DNA of 64,000 nucleotides from NCBI GenBank assembly GCA_001600695.1, contig BCKQ01000003.1:1587934-1651933 (forward strand). The letters run 5' to 3'. Positions 33,257-47,167 of the stretch are shown here, one piece after another. The DNA is from Ascoidea asiatica (lineage: Eukaryota > Ascomycota > Saccharomycetes > Ascoideales > Ascoideaceae). Position numbers and translations under genes: made by a program. The notes beneath the pieces are model-generated. The model saw nothing but the letters and a program-made list of their open reading frames with translations. It was not told the DNA's origin and ran no database searches. Within the stretch, counting starts at the first letter, position 1; each line of letters begins with the position of its first letter.

Positions 33257-34924
33257 TTAATTGAAAAAAATTGCAGACCAAACACTGAATGAAATTGTAA
33301 AAAGAACCAAAAAGGATCCAAAATAAATTAAACCTTCAATTGGTCTTTCAGTAATTGTTTCTTTTGGACTTTCATAAACATCAAGAATATATTGATTTGC
33401 AGCACTTAAATAAATTTTAGAATATGCTACAATTTCTTTATATTTATATTTACCAGTTTCAATTAATGAAGTTATATCAAAAGTAGAATCTTCAATTTCT
33501 TCATCTTCATTTGGTGGAGTTGTTGGTTCTTTTGGAGGTTTTGGAGCATTTGCAGAAGATTCTGCTTCTTCAATTTCTAATTTTGGTATAAAAGTTTTAT
33601 TACCAATTAATTCAGCTTCTTTAATAGAATGACCTAAATAAATATTATCAAATAAAATATCATTATCCATTGTCCATAATTCAAAACCTAAACCACCAAT
33701 AGGTTCTAAATTACTTGGAGTTTTATCTTCATAATAATCTGGATTTGGAATTGTTTTTGGAACCCATTCACCTTGATAATTTGGATTTTCAATATATGGT
33801 TGAAACCATTTACCTTTATAATCTGGATTTGGAATTTTTGGAGCATCCCATTTACCACAACCATTTTTTTCACAATATGGATTTAAAATTTCTGGTGCAA
33901 TCCATTCACCATCTTCTTCTTCATCCCAATCTTCAGGAATTTTAGCATTTGGATCAGGTATATATTCTTTTGCATTTTCATCCCAAGATTCTGGTTTTAT
34001 AGCATTTGGATCTTTAATAAATTTTGGAGCATCTTCATCCCAATCATCAGGTTTTACTGAATTTTCAGGATCTAAAATTTCTTCATTATCATCCCAATCT
34101 TCAGGTTTAATATCATTTATATCATCAACTTCTTTTGGAGGATTTAAAGTTGGTTTAAAGGTTTTTTCATCAATTAAAGAACCAGCTTTTGCAACTTCAC
34201 CATTAATTCTAATTTCAAAATTTTGATTATTATCAATAATTAAAGTATATAAGGTTGAAATTTTAACATTTCTAATCATTGGAGGATTTTTTAAATGTTT
34301 TTCTTCATAAATATTAGTTTTTGGATTTTTTCTTCTAATTATAAAATGAACTTTATTTGTTGAACCACATTTATCAGGACCAAACATAATTTGATATGGA
34401 GCTTCATTTGAAAAATGATCAGTTCTTAAATTATCTGTTTCAGATAATAATTTAATATATGCACCACCACATGTTAAACCTTTTTGTAATTTAACTTCAT
34501 ATTGTAAAATTAAAGAATTATTTTCATTAATAAATGGAGTTTCAAAAAAATGAGAAATTGCATGATGAGCAGCAGGAGATTTTAATACTAAACCTTTATC
34601 ATTTTTAAAACCAGGATAAATTAAAGGTTCTTCAACTTTCCATTTACCCACATAAGCAAATTCACCATCTCTTTGAGCATTTGAAATAATCCAACGTTTA
34701 TTCCAATCTTGATCTTGAAAAGTTTCAAAAAATGAATCTTTTGATAAATTTAATTCAATTGGACTAAAATCTGGATGTTCAATTGGAATTGATTCTGATT
34801 TTAATTCAGATTCTGATTCTGAATTAGATTCATCTATTTTTGAATCAATTGCAGATATATTTTTAAAAAATAAAAAAGGTGCTAATATTAAAGCCTTTAT
34901 TACAAAACTACTTGAAAATATCAT
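33257..34924 (-). CDS. CNE1: Calnexin, ER lectin chaperone
   Basis: Membrane-bound ER lectin that holds monoglucosylated glycoproteins for folding. The start is placed at the ATG read at 34922-34924 because the protein then opens with a good signal peptide (MIFSSSFVIKALILAPFLFF). An in-frame ATG 23 codons upstream (34993) would add a second hydrophobic stretch and is less likely. Lectin domain: CGGAYIKLL, FGPDKCG, HFIIRRKNP. The P-domain has three Lys-Pro-(Asp/Glu)-(Asp/Ser)-Trp-Asp repeats and a IPEDWDEE repeat, then the Gly-Lys/Glu-Trp arm repeats (GKWDAPKIPNPDYKG). A C-terminal TM at about 535-553 ends in a very short cytosolic tail without the long acidic tail of animal calnexin, as in S. 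cerevisiae Cne1. Confidence 0.94.
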   Translation of the reverse strand: MIFSSSFVIKALILAPFLFFKNISAIDSKIDESNSESESELKSESIPIEHPDFSPIELNLSKDSFFETFQDQDWNKRWIISNAQRDGEFAYVGKWKVEEPLIYPGFKNDKGLVLKSPAAHHAISHFFETPFINENNSLILQYEVKLQKGLTCGGAYIKLLSETDNLRTDHFSNEAPYQIMFGPDKCGSTNKVHFIIRRKNPKTNIYEEKHLKNPPMIRNVKISTLYTLIIDNNQNFEIRINGEVAKAGSLIDEKTFKPTLNPPKEVDDINDIKPEDWDDNEEILDPENSVKPDDWDEDAPKFIKDPNAIKPESWDENAKEYIPDPNAKIPEDWDEEEDGEWIAPEILNPYCEKNGCGKWDAPKIPNPDYKGKWFQPYIENPNYQGEWVPKTIPNPDYYEDKTPSNLEPIGGLGFELWTMDNDILFDNIYLGHSIKEAELIGNKTFIPKLEIEEAESSANAPKPPKEPTTPPNEDEEIEDSTFDITSLIETGKYKYKEIVAYSKIYLSAANQYILDVYESPKETITERPIEGLIYFGSFLVLFTISFSVWSAIFFN

Positions 34925-35759
34925 TTTGAAATTAAAGTAAGAAGCTAAAACAATAAATATATTATATAACAAGATATGAATTGAAATCACCACACACCTA
35001 CTACAACACTAGAAAACAAAAGAATATGAAAAATAATAATAATTGATTAAATAAATGATTAATTTATTATAATAATTGAATTGAGGATAAAGATGTGTCC
35101 TTAAATAAATAGTGAAAGAGTTCGAGAAAAAGGTAAAGTTAAGATTCACTTACAGTATGGCCACCGAGAATACTATGGTGCCTACCACACTGTAACCGTA
35201 GTTTATCGGTAACAACACTCACAGCACACTATTCACAGTGGTAATTGTTACCTCAGCGCTTTGGAAGCTTCGCAGGCTTCTTTGGAAAACCTGAAACTTT
35301 TTCCTACGCCAGCGACAGCGACAGCCACCGCTACAACTTCACTCGCGGCTACGTGGCCCATCGGGGGTCTATCCTTAGAGGGGTTTATTAGAGAGGGTCT
35401 GATTTAAGATACACATGCAGCACGTGCTAGTTAAAAAATATAAAAACTATCATTATATCACATGAAAACACTATGAATTACAGTAAAAGACATAAGACCC
35501 TCAATAATGGAGCTTTAGATTACCAAGACCAGCTTTGAGGGTCTTGTCGACTAAATAGTTTCCGAATATTCATTCAGATCTAAAATACGACCAAATTAGC
35601 TCTTCTTTCAAGGAAAAAAAAAAACAAGAAAAATAGACTATGAAAAAAATTCAGTAAAAGATTTTTCTTAACCTAATTTCACCCATTTAAAGTAATTTGT
35701 TTTTTCGATTACAATTTACAACCTATAAGCCATTGAATTAATTTAATCATTATTAAACA
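34925..35759. promoter_or_regulatory. Divergent promoter of CNE1 and DRN1
   Basis: 835 bp. GC-richer island at 35150-35400 with an exact 8-bp inverted repeat GGTAACAA (35208-35215) / TTGTTACC (35245-35252). A 10-bp palindrome AGCACGTGCT lies at 35419-35428, an E-box core that in fungi is bound by Cbf1/Pho4-type bHLH factors. No gene seen. Confidence 0.55.
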
Positions 35760-37751
35760 ATGACTCTAGAAAATAAAACCATAAAGGTTTTAGTCTTGAA
35801 TCCTTCTAATGATGAAATCAATTCTGTTTTATCAAAAGCAAATAGTTTAAATGAAAAAAATGGTCCATTTGGATCTGTTTTATTATTAGGTTCTTTAAAT
35901 ATAGATTCTGAAAAAGTAAAAGATACTTCCATTAATCAATTAACTTTGTTTTCTAATTTAAAATTAATTAAGCCATCTGAGACTAAAGAAGAAACAACCT
36001 TTGAAACCAAGGATGTTGTCAAAGACGTTACTAAAGATGATGTCAAGGAATATATTAAAGAAGAGCCAAAAGAGGAAGTAAAAGATGAATCAAAAGAAGA
36101 AGTTAAAGAAGAATCAAAAGAAGAAGTTAAAGAAAAATCAAAAGAAGAAGTAAAGGAAGCAAAGGAAGAAGTAAAAGAAGAAACCAAAGAGGAAGTAAAA
36201 GACAATACAAGCGTTGAAACTCCAATTGAAAAAAATGAAATTGCAATCAAAAATAATCTATTTAATCTAATTGGTAATAATGGTATTACTTTCAAAGAAA
36301 TCAATGGATTAAATATACTTTATTTTGATGAATTTTTTAATAAATCATTTGAAAATTTTTATAAATTTAAAGAAAATTTCTTAAAAAAAATTATCAATAT
36401 TCATATTCTTGTTTCTTATCAATGGCCATCAAATTTATCTTATTATCATAAAAATTCAAATTCAAATAATAAAGAAGATGTTTTAAATAAATTTATCAAA
36501 TTAATTCAACCAAATTATTTTTTCACTTATTCTTCTGATGATTTCTTAGAAACTTTACCATTTAAATGGAATTCTACAAATGATAAAAGTACCCCCATTA
36601 AAACTACAAGATTTATTAGTTTAGCTGAATCAAATACTAAAAAGAGATGGTATTATGCTTTTAATTTAAATATAAATGGTTCTGAAATTGAACAAATTGA
36701 AAAATTTTCAAAAAATATCTTTCAAGATGTTAATATAGATGGTAATGCTAATAATTTAAATAATAATAAGCGTAAACTTGAAGATAATGAATCTAATAAA
36801 GAAAATGATTATTCCAATAAAAAGGATAAAAAAAATTCAGATTTTAAAACTTCTTCTGATATTAAAAAAGTTAGAACTTCAATTGATGCTTCAAATTGTT
36901 ATTTTTGTCTTGGTTCTCCAAATATTCAAAAACATATGGTTGTTTCTGTTGCTGAAGAATGTTATTTAACTATAGCTAAAGGTCCTTTAACAAATAATAA
37001 TGATTCAAGTTATAATATGTTACCATTTTGTGGTCATGTATTAATTATTGCTATTAAACATATACCAAATCTTTTATATGATAAGTTAAATAAAACTTAT
37101 AAAGAGTTTATTAAATATGAAAATGGTTTATTAAATTTATTTTATACAAAATATAATCTTGGTTCATGTATTTTTGAAATTAATAATTCAAAATCTGTTC
37201 ATTATCATAGACAAGTTTTACCATTAACAAATATTAATATAAGTATTGAAAAATTAGAAAAAGATTTAAATTATATGGTTAAAAGAAATAATGGTGAGTT
37301 AGATAATGGTAATGGTAATGATAAAAGAAAAAACAAAAAAAAAAATTTCAAACCAAAAGAATATTGTAAATTAGATTTTAAAAAATTTGAATTTAAATAT
37401 AATGAAGAAACTAAAGAAGTTTTAGAATATGAATATGAAAATGATGAAGATAAAAAAGAATATTTCGATATTATTAAAAATGGTGATTATATTTCTATTA
37501 AACTTTTTTTAAAAAATTCTGATGAAGGTAATGATGAATCTGAAAGAAAACCAAAACAATATTGTTTTTTAAGTAAAATTGATGTAAATCAATTTATTGA
37601 TCTTCAATTTCCTAGAAAACTTTTAATAAGTTTTCTTAGATTGGAAAGAGAAAGATTATTTTGGAATAAATGTCAACAAGATAAAGAAGTTGAAATTCAT
37701 GAAGCTGAATCATTCAAGAAAGATTTTGCAGAATTTGACTTTAGTGTATAA
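35760..37751 (+). CDS. DRN1: Drn1 / CWF19L1-like lariat-debranching cofactor
   Basis: 663 residues. The N-terminal part resembles the metallophosphatase-like domain of Drn1/CWF19L1 (VLVLNPSNDEI, GPFGSVLLLG). The C-terminal half has CwfJ domain 1 with NCYFCLG, FCGHVLIIAIKHIPN and the HIT-like HYHRQVLPL, then CwfJ domain 2 to the end. S. cerevisiae Drn1 (YGR093W, 507 residues) binds the Dbr1 enzyme and spliceosomes. The excess length is partly an acidic-basic repeat of KEEVKEES units at about 75-150, inserted in the N-terminal domain, and a Lys/Asn-rich linker near 340-375. A likely nuclear signal (NNNKRKLE) is near residue 337. Confidence 0.88.
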   Translation: MTLENKTIKVLVLNPSNDEINSVLSKANSLNEKNGPFGSVLLLGSLNIDSEKVKDTSINQLTLFSNLKLIKPSETKEETTFETKDVVKDVTKDDVKEYIKEEPKEEVKDESKEEVKEESKEEVKEKSKEEVKEAKEEVKEETKEEVKDNTSVETPIEKNEIAIKNNLFNLIGNNGITFKEINGLNILYFDEFFNKSFENFYKFKENFLKKIINIHILVSYQWPSNLSYYHKNSNSNNKEDVLNKFIKLIQPNYFFTYSSDDFLETLPFKWNSTNDKSTPIKTTRFISLAESNTKKRWYYAFNLNINGSEIEQIEKFSKNIFQDVNIDGNANNLNNNKRKLEDNESNKENDYSNKKDKKNSDFKTSSDIKKVRTSIDASNCYFCLGSPNIQKHMVVSVAEECYLTIAKGPLTNNNDSSYNMLPFCGHVLIIAIKHIPNLLYDKLNKTYKEFIKYENGLLNLFYTKYNLGSCIFEINNSKSVHYHRQVLPLTNINISIEKLEKDLNYMVKRNNGELDNGNGNDKRKNKKKNFKPKEYCKLDFKKFEFKYNEETKEVLEYEYENDEDKKEYFDIIKNGDYISIKLFLKNSDEGNDESERKPKQYCFLSKIDVNQFIDLQFPRKLLISFLRLERERLFWNKCQQDKEVEIHEAESFKKDFAEFDFSV

Positions 37752-38470
37752 TTAAACATTTTAGATTTAAGGTTATTTGTTGTGTGAGTAATGTTATAAT
37801 GTTTATATTTAAAAATAAAAATCATTTTTTTTTTCTTTAGCAAAGTAAATCAAGTAAAAAATAATTTGAAATCAGAAATTTTCCTCAATTGACTCTTCAT
37901 CGATACTTCTTTTATATCAGAAACTGAAAACAAAGAATAAGTGAGAAGAGCCAATATAAAAAAAAACAGTATAAAGAAATATTTAGATGTATATTGGTCA
38001 TACCAGAGTCATTTATGGGTCATACCGTCCTTATGGTCCTGGCTTGGCTTATTTTTGATCGGCCACCAAGCCATTATTATTTCCTGATATTTATTATAAA
38101 ATGTCCTAGGATCAAAATATGCTTATGTTTTTTCTATTTTTACTTTTAGCTGTTTTTTTGGTTAGCAAATTTGAACTCTTAATTTATTGGTAAAAAAACA
38201 AAGTGAAAAAAGAAGAATAAAGCCAGTAATAAAATAGTTAACTGTCATAATATCGAAATAGTAAAAATATATTTAAAATCAGAGAATTGAATATATTTTC
38301 GATTTTTGATATATTGAGTCATTAATTTTAATGAAATATTTATTCCAAAAAGTTTCGCATTTCAAAATCAGCCTTCTTTAATCGAATTCATAATACTAAA
38401 TTGTGTTATTATTATGATTTTATAGAGGCGAACTAATCTTAAATTACTCTACAGTAGCTTTACATTTCAA
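37752..38470. promoter_or_regulatory. MID1 promoter
   Basis: 719 bp between tandem genes. A GC-richer island at 37995-38085 has an exact 9-bp direct repeat GGTCATACC (37996-38004 and 38018-38026) and a CTTGGCTT/AAGCC partial dyad. Otherwise AT-rich. Confidence 0.45.
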
Positions 38471-40444
38471 ATGAATTTTTTGCGAATAAATAACTTTTCA
38501 ATTTTACTATTTTTTATATTGGTTATACTAAATATTACCCAAGTGAATGCAAAAGATTTTAAAGATTTCAGAGATTTAAATGATTCAAATATAATATTCA
38601 GTCTGAATTCAGATTCAGATCCAGATTCAGATATAGATACAACTTTAGATCAAAATTTATGGAATTTTTGTTATACAAGTCAACAACTTGCAATTAATCA
38701 ATTTGATCAATTATGTAATGAGATTAATTGTAATTTGGTTTTATTTCAAAATGGATTTCAAGAATATAAAGCATGTAAAATAATTCAAAATAATCTTTTA
38801 AATAATAATAAATATATCAATGACAAGGAGAATGATGAAAATTTAAATGAATATTATGATGAAGAAATCAATAATGAATATTTGTGGGATATTTTAGATA
38901 AAAGAGATCTTTTAAGTCAAACTGAGGGAACTGATGATGATTCTGATGATAATTCAACATCAACAGATCCTAATACAATTTCAGATTGGGAACCAATTTC
39001 AGATATAATTGCAGCAAATGAAACAAAATATTATCAATTTAATGTTGATACAAAATCTACAGGTATTTCTGAATATTATCATATTTTAATATTTCTTTCT
39101 GGAAATATATGTTCAGTACCTTCAAGTATAAGTAGTGAAACAGATAATGATGATGATGATAATGAGATAACATCATTACAAGTCTATTATAGTTGGGATG
39201 TTGAACTATTTACAAATATTTCTGCAGCTAATTATTCTGTTAAAACTTTTGAAAAAGGATATGTTCAAGATCTTGCAACATATGATATGGATACAAATGA
39301 TACATTTGTTACATTATATATAATGATTCAATCACCAGATGTTATATTAAATAGTACTGAATATTGGAGTTTTCAATTTGGTATTTCTCAATCAGATTTA
39401 TTATATCAATGGGATGATAGAACTTGGATAACATTAGTTGATGCAGATTCAACATCAGCATTATTTTCAACAGGAAATTTTACAGATGCAACAGATAGAG
39501 ATATAAATAATATTAATGATACAGTTTCATTATCAGAATATGAAATTTATGTATATAAATATGAAGAAAATTCAACGTTAGATTTTAATGGATTAAATAG
39601 AAGTTGGTGTGCAGTTTCTAAAAATCCAGGTATATTTAATACAAATAATATGATATCATCATTTACAAATAGAGGAGATTCATTAAAAAAACAATTTTAT
39701 TTAAGTGGATTAAATGCTTCAACAAAATATATTGTTTATTCATTACAAAATTTTGTTGATACATCAATTGGTGGAGTTGTTTTTAGTCATTTTGTATTTG
39801 AAACTTTAGAAAATGATGCATGTAAATTAATTTATGATTTAGAATTTTGTTCAGATGTTGCATATTCTGTACCATCATCAAGTAAATATTTAAATATCGC
39901 AACAAATGTAAATGCAACAAATTCAAGTAATTTACCAGATGCTTATGATAATTATGCAAAAGAAATTTATTCAAATTTTACAAAAATTTTACAACTAGAA
40001 CCTTGTGATGTTGGATTAGACTCAAGATTTTCACCAATTACAACTTGTGATGATTGTTCAAATTCATATAAAAATTGGTTATGTGCATTAACAATTCCAA
40101 GATGTACAACTACAGATAATGATGTATTTACTTTCAGATCTGAAGGATTATCAAGATTAGATCATATTAATGAAGATATTGCACCAAATTTAGATTATTA
40201 TGAAATTATGCCATGTTTTAATATGTGTCAACAAATTGTTAGAGATTGTCCAGCATCATTGGGATTTGCATGTCCAGAAGATAATGATACTATAAAATTA
40301 AGTTATTATTGGCAAACAGATTCAGATACGTTAACATGTAATTATATTGGGACTTTAGCTAGTAGTTTTGGTAGAAAACTAGTTGTAAATTTATCATTTT
40401 TTTTCTTCTCTATTTTTTTTTCAATTCTTTATTCACTTCTTTAG
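38471..40444 (+). CDS. MID1: Stretch-activated calcium channel subunit Mid1
   Basis: 657 residues. N-terminal signal (about 8-27, ending VNA), a long acidic and N-glycosylated extracellular region, and a Cys-rich C-terminal domain with the order CDVGLDS, TTCDDCSNSYKNWLCAL, PRCTT, CFNMCQQIVRDCPASLGFACP. That order is diagnostic of Mid1, which partners the Cch1 channel in pheromone and stress calcium uptake. The end is hydrophobic (residues about 637-657) without a cytosolic tail. Longer than S. cerevisiae Mid1 (548) because of Asp/Asn-rich insertions. Contains one CTG codon (38603-38605) in a poorly conserved part. Confidence 0.92.
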   Translation: MNFLRINNFSILLFFILVILNITQVNAKDFKDFRDLNDSNIIFSLNSDSDPDSDIDTTLDQNLWNFCYTSQQLAINQFDQLCNEINCNLVLFQNGFQEYKACKIIQNNLLNNNKYINDKENDENLNEYYDEEINNEYLWDILDKRDLLSQTEGTDDDSDDNSTSTDPNTISDWEPISDIIAANETKYYQFNVDTKSTGISEYYHILIFLSGNICSVPSSISSETDNDDDDNEITSLQVYYSWDVELFTNISAANYSVKTFEKGYVQDLATYDMDTNDTFVTLYIMIQSPDVILNSTEYWSFQFGISQSDLLYQWDDRTWITLVDADSTSALFSTGNFTDATDRDINNINDTVSLSEYEIYVYKYEENSTLDFNGLNRSWCAVSKNPGIFNTNNMISSFTNRGDSLKKQFYLSGLNASTKYIVYSLQNFVDTSIGGVVFSHFVFETLENDACKLIYDLEFCSDVAYSVPSSSKYLNIATNVNATNSSNLPDAYDNYAKEIYSNFTKILQLEPCDVGLDSRFSPITTCDDCSNSYKNWLCALTIPRCTTTDNDVFTFRSEGLSRLDHINEDIAPNLDYYEIMPCFNMCQQIVRDCPASLGFACPEDNDTIKLSYYWQTDSDTLTCNYIGTLASSFGRKLVVNLSFFFFSIFFSILYSLL

Positions 40445-43742
<3,298 letters not shown>

Positions 43743-45304
43743 ACTTTTTTATTCTAATTTTTTTTATCTAGTATTTTTAACTTTTTTGGGTAGTATTTTA
43801 GTTTAATTTTATTTTTGAGTTTTCTGTTTTTATTAATAAGATTGTTTATTGGTTTTTAAAAATCAATTTCTTATCTTTGTAATAATATTAGTAGCGATAA
43901 GCTCATAAGAAAAGTACTTTAGATTAGCAGCCAATAAAAAAAACCCAAGGCACTCTTATCAAGACTGTTGTTGGTAACTCAGACAAGTGAACCATCTTTT
44001 CCTGCCAGTCTTGCCTTGTGCCAAAAGAAGCTTGAGAGAACCCTTTAATCTTGAAAGAAACTCCAGAAGAAGTTTAATTTCTACTGCTCTGTTCTGCAAC
44101 TTGTAAATACCGTAGAAAATGTAACATCCGCGGCCCGCCACAAAATTCCAAAGCGGAAAAGATTTTCTCCATCCCCGGTTGTTTCCACGTTCGACTCTCA
44201 TTTAGGGCAATCGTGAAATGTTTTTTTTTGTTTTATTTGTATTTTTAATCCCTTCACTTGCTTACATTGCTTCTAGAACAGCTTTTTGATTTGTCTGCTT
44301 CGTTTGATTCGTTTGCTTTTTCTGTCCCAATTCCTTCGGAAAAACTTGTTCTGTCACGCGACCAAGGCTTGTATGCGCAACTCAGCGCCAATCTGCGCTG
44401 CTCTTCCTTTAGAGCCATGCGCTGCTAAAATTGCTTAACTTTCACAAACTTCCAAATAATTGTTCCGATGATCGACTTTTCCTAAACTTTATTGCTCGAT
44501 TCTTTTGTGTTATGCTCTCATTTATCTTTGCTTCCAGTTTCCCAAAGGAATATTGGGTTACATTTATTCAAATATATTCAATTTTTTGCTTTGCTATTAA
44601 ATCGAACTTAATACCCAAGCAAAGCAAATGATTGAAAATTGATAAATTTTTTTTATTTTCTAATATTTTCACCTATCTTTTTCCCTTTCTTCTCATAGAT
44701 TCATCTCATGAATCTAATCTGTTTTTTTAGCTTCTCATTTTTTTATTCAAATTTCAAATGATACGTAAATGAATATAAATGATAAATTATCTTTATTACA
44801 CTTAATTTCTCAAGCCGTTCATTGAATATTCACCAAATATCAATTAGAAATTCATCCTCCTTTAAATCACTTATTCTATTAAAAAGAAGAAAAAAAAACA
44901 AAATTTGTGAATTTTTTTTTCATTCAAATATCAATTTGAGAACAAAAGTTATTCTTTTATAAAAACAAATTCGCATGAATATTATAAAATCAATTATACT
45001 TTTATAAATTTATTCATATTTTTTTTAATCATTATAATATTACCAGGTTGCAGTCTCAACTTCGAGTATAAAAGAAACCAATTATACTTTTATTTTAAAT
45101 TAAATTAATTTATTTCTCGAAAAAAGAAAGATTATTCTAAATTTTTAGAATCAGGGACCATTCTTCTTCTTTTTTGAATAACTCTTTAAACATTCATAAA
45201 TTTCACCAAATTTTTAATAATCTCTTAATTAATTAAAACTTTATTTATTTTTTCAGTTTCTTAATAAAATTTCATAATTTTTTTTGACAAAAAATATATT
45301 AAAA
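43743..45304. promoter_or_regulatory. Long region between CDC48 and the CNT transporter gene
   Basis: 1.56 kb. GC-richer islands at about 43960-44200 (with CATCCGCGGCCCGCC) and 44310-44430 (GCGC-rich: TGCGCAACTCAGCGCC and CTGCGCTGCTC). The remaining 850 bp before the gene is AT-rich with poly(T) runs. I saw no tRNA or known snRNA. Open frames of about 70-80 codons here have no recognisable product. Confidence 0.45.
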
Positions 45305-47167
45305 ATGAGTGAAGATAAAAAAAATTCAGATTCTGTTGGTGATTTAGCTTCCCTGAATTCAAAAGATCAGGAAAAGAAAGATGTTGTTACCAGTGTTGAA
45401 GAAGCTATTGATATAGAAAAAAATTCAAATTCAAATTCAAATTCAAATTCAAATTCAAATTCAAATTCAAGCTCTAATTCGAAGTCGAAAATTTCAGACA
45501 CAACTAATAAAATTGATAGTGCTTATAAAAAATTAGTTAAATTTATATTTCAAAGAAATATTATTTTTTTGGTAGTTGCATTATTATTTTCTGCTTGGTG
45601 GTTATCAATTGTTTCAAGAAAAAAATGGGAAAGAAAAACAAGTAAATGGCTTATTCCAACTGTTTTATATGGGTTTATTATGTTTCGTTTAATTACCTTT
45701 TATATTCCTTTAGATCAATATGTTTTAATAATTTTAAAGAAATGCTTTTCAGTTTTATTAAAAATTAGAAATAAATGTATACCTGAAGGTTATAGAGTTT
45801 TAAGTGGTGCTATTTTAACTATTGCTGTTATATTATTAGGTACTTTTATACCTGAAGAAACTGAATATTCAAAAAGAGAAGATAGAATGGTTTCATTTTT
45901 TGGAATTATTTTAATTTTATTAGTTTTATTTCTTACAAGTAATAATAGAAGTAAAATTAATTGGCATACTGTTATTATTGGAATGTTATTTCAATATATT
46001 ATTGCTTTATTTGTTTTAAGAACTCAAGCAGGTAGTGATTTTTTTAAATTTATTTCTGATTTAGCTGTTTCTCTTTTAGGTTTTGCAAAAGATGGTACTG
46101 CTTTTGTAACTAATACTACAACTTCTCAATTAGGAATGTTTTTCTTTACTGTATTACCAGCAATTTTATTTTTTGTTGCTTTAGTTCATATATTTTTATA
46201 TTGGAATATTATTCAATGGGCTGTTAAAAAATTCGCTACTTTTTTCTTTTGGTCTATGAAAGTTTCCGGTGCAGAAGCTATTGTTGCTGCTGCTTCTCCT
46301 TTTATTGGCCAAGGAGAATCTGCAGTTTTAATCAAAGAATTAGTTCAGTTCTTAACACCTGCTGAAATTCATCAAGTTATGTGTTCTGGTTTTGCAACAA
46401 TTTCTGGATCTGTTTTAGTTTCATATATTGGTCTTGGTATTAATCCTCAAGTTTTAATTTCATCTTGTGTAATGTCAATTCCAGCATCTTTAGCTGTTTC
46501 TAAAATGAGATATCCTGAGACTCAAGTATCTATTAGCGCTGGGGAAGTTATCTTACCTCAAAAACCATCTAATTTAGATAAAGATGGAGATTCTGATGAA
46601 GATGATGAAAAGGCTCAAAATGTTTTACAAGCATATCTTGCAAAAGGTGGTACTTTAGGTTTTCAAATCGCCTGTATTGTTATGGTTAATTGTTTTCTTA
46701 TTATATCATTAGTTGCATTTATAAATGCATTATTAACCTGGTTTGGAAATTATTGGGAGATTAAAGATTTAACATTAGAATTAATGTTATCATATTTATT
46801 ATATCCTTTAGCCTTTATGATTGGAACTCCAAAAAAAGAAGTTCTAAAAGTTAGTAAGATTCTTGCAGTTAAATTTATTCAAAATGAATTTAGTGCTTAT
46901 ACAATGCTTACTACAGATGCAGCTTATACAACATTATCTAAAAGAGCTAGTGTTATTTCTGCTTATTCAATTTGTGGATTTGCAAATCTTGGTAGTATTG
47001 GTACTAATGTTGGTGTCTTGAGTAGTTTAAGTAAAAAACAAACTCCTGTTATCTGTAGAACAGTTGTTTCCGCTATGATTACAGGAGGTCTTGCAACTTT
47101 ATTAACTGCCGCAGTAGCAGGTATGGTTATTCATGATTTATCAGATTTTAGTGTCAGTAGTAATTAA
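45305..47167 (+). CDS. Concentrative nucleoside transporter (CNT family)
   Basis: Ion-coupled nucleoside importer, 620 residues from the ATG at 45305 (the open frame extends 7 codons upstream but only to a TTG). A Ser/Asn-rich cytosolic N-tail with an AAATTC-encoded Asn-Ser run (about 39-54) precedes about 11-13 hydrophobic segments. Family signatures: SGAEAIVAAASPFIGQGES in the substrate-site region, EIHQVMCSGFATISGSVL, SCVMSIPASLAVSKM, and CGFANLGSIGTNVGVL near the end. The closest described fungal relative is the Candida albicans CNT; S. cerevisiae has no CNT protein and relies on ENT-type Fun26 and Fui1. One CTG codon at 45353-45355. Confidence 0.93.
   Translation: MSEDKKNSDSVGDLASLNSKDQEKKDVVTSVEEAIDIEKNSNSNSNSNSNSNSNSSSNSKSKISDTTNKIDSAYKKLVKFIFQRNIIFLVVALLFSAWWLSIVSRKKWERKTSKWLIPTVLYGFIMFRLITFYIPLDQYVLIILKKCFSVLLKIRNKCIPEGYRVLSGAILTIAVILLGTFIPEETEYSKREDRMVSFFGIILILLVLFLTSNNRSKINWHTVIIGMLFQYIIALFVLRTQAGSDFFKFISDLAVSLLGFAKDGTAFVTNTTTSQLGMFFFTVLPAILFFVALVHIFLYWNIIQWAVKKFATFFFWSMKVSGAEAIVAAASPFIGQGESAVLIKELVQFLTPAEIHQVMCSGFATISGSVLVSYIGLGINPQVLISSCVMSIPASLAVSKMRYPETQVSISAGEVILPQKPSNLDKDGDSDEDDEKAQNVLQAYLAKGGTLGFQIACIVMVNCFLIISLVAFINALLTWFGNYWEIKDLTLELMLSYLLYPLAFMIGTPKKEVLKVSKILAVKFIQNEFSAYTMLTTDAAYTTLSKRASVISAYSICGFANLGSIGTNVGVLSSLSKKQTPVICRTVVSAMITGGLATLLTAAVAGMVIHDLSDFSVSSN
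45421..45468. repeat. AAATTC hexamer repeat in the CNT gene
   Basis: Eight perfect copies encoding alternating Asn-Ser. The same hexamer occurs non-coding at 15244-15288. Confidence 0.92.

Noticed and set aside
34925-34993. Longer calnexin start at 34993
   Set aside because: Adds 23 residues with a second hydrophobic stretch before a perfectly good signal peptide beginning at the ATG at 34924.
45284-45304. Upstream extension of the CNT transporter frame
   Set aside because: The extension begins with TTG; the first ATG (45305) has an A-rich yeast-type context.
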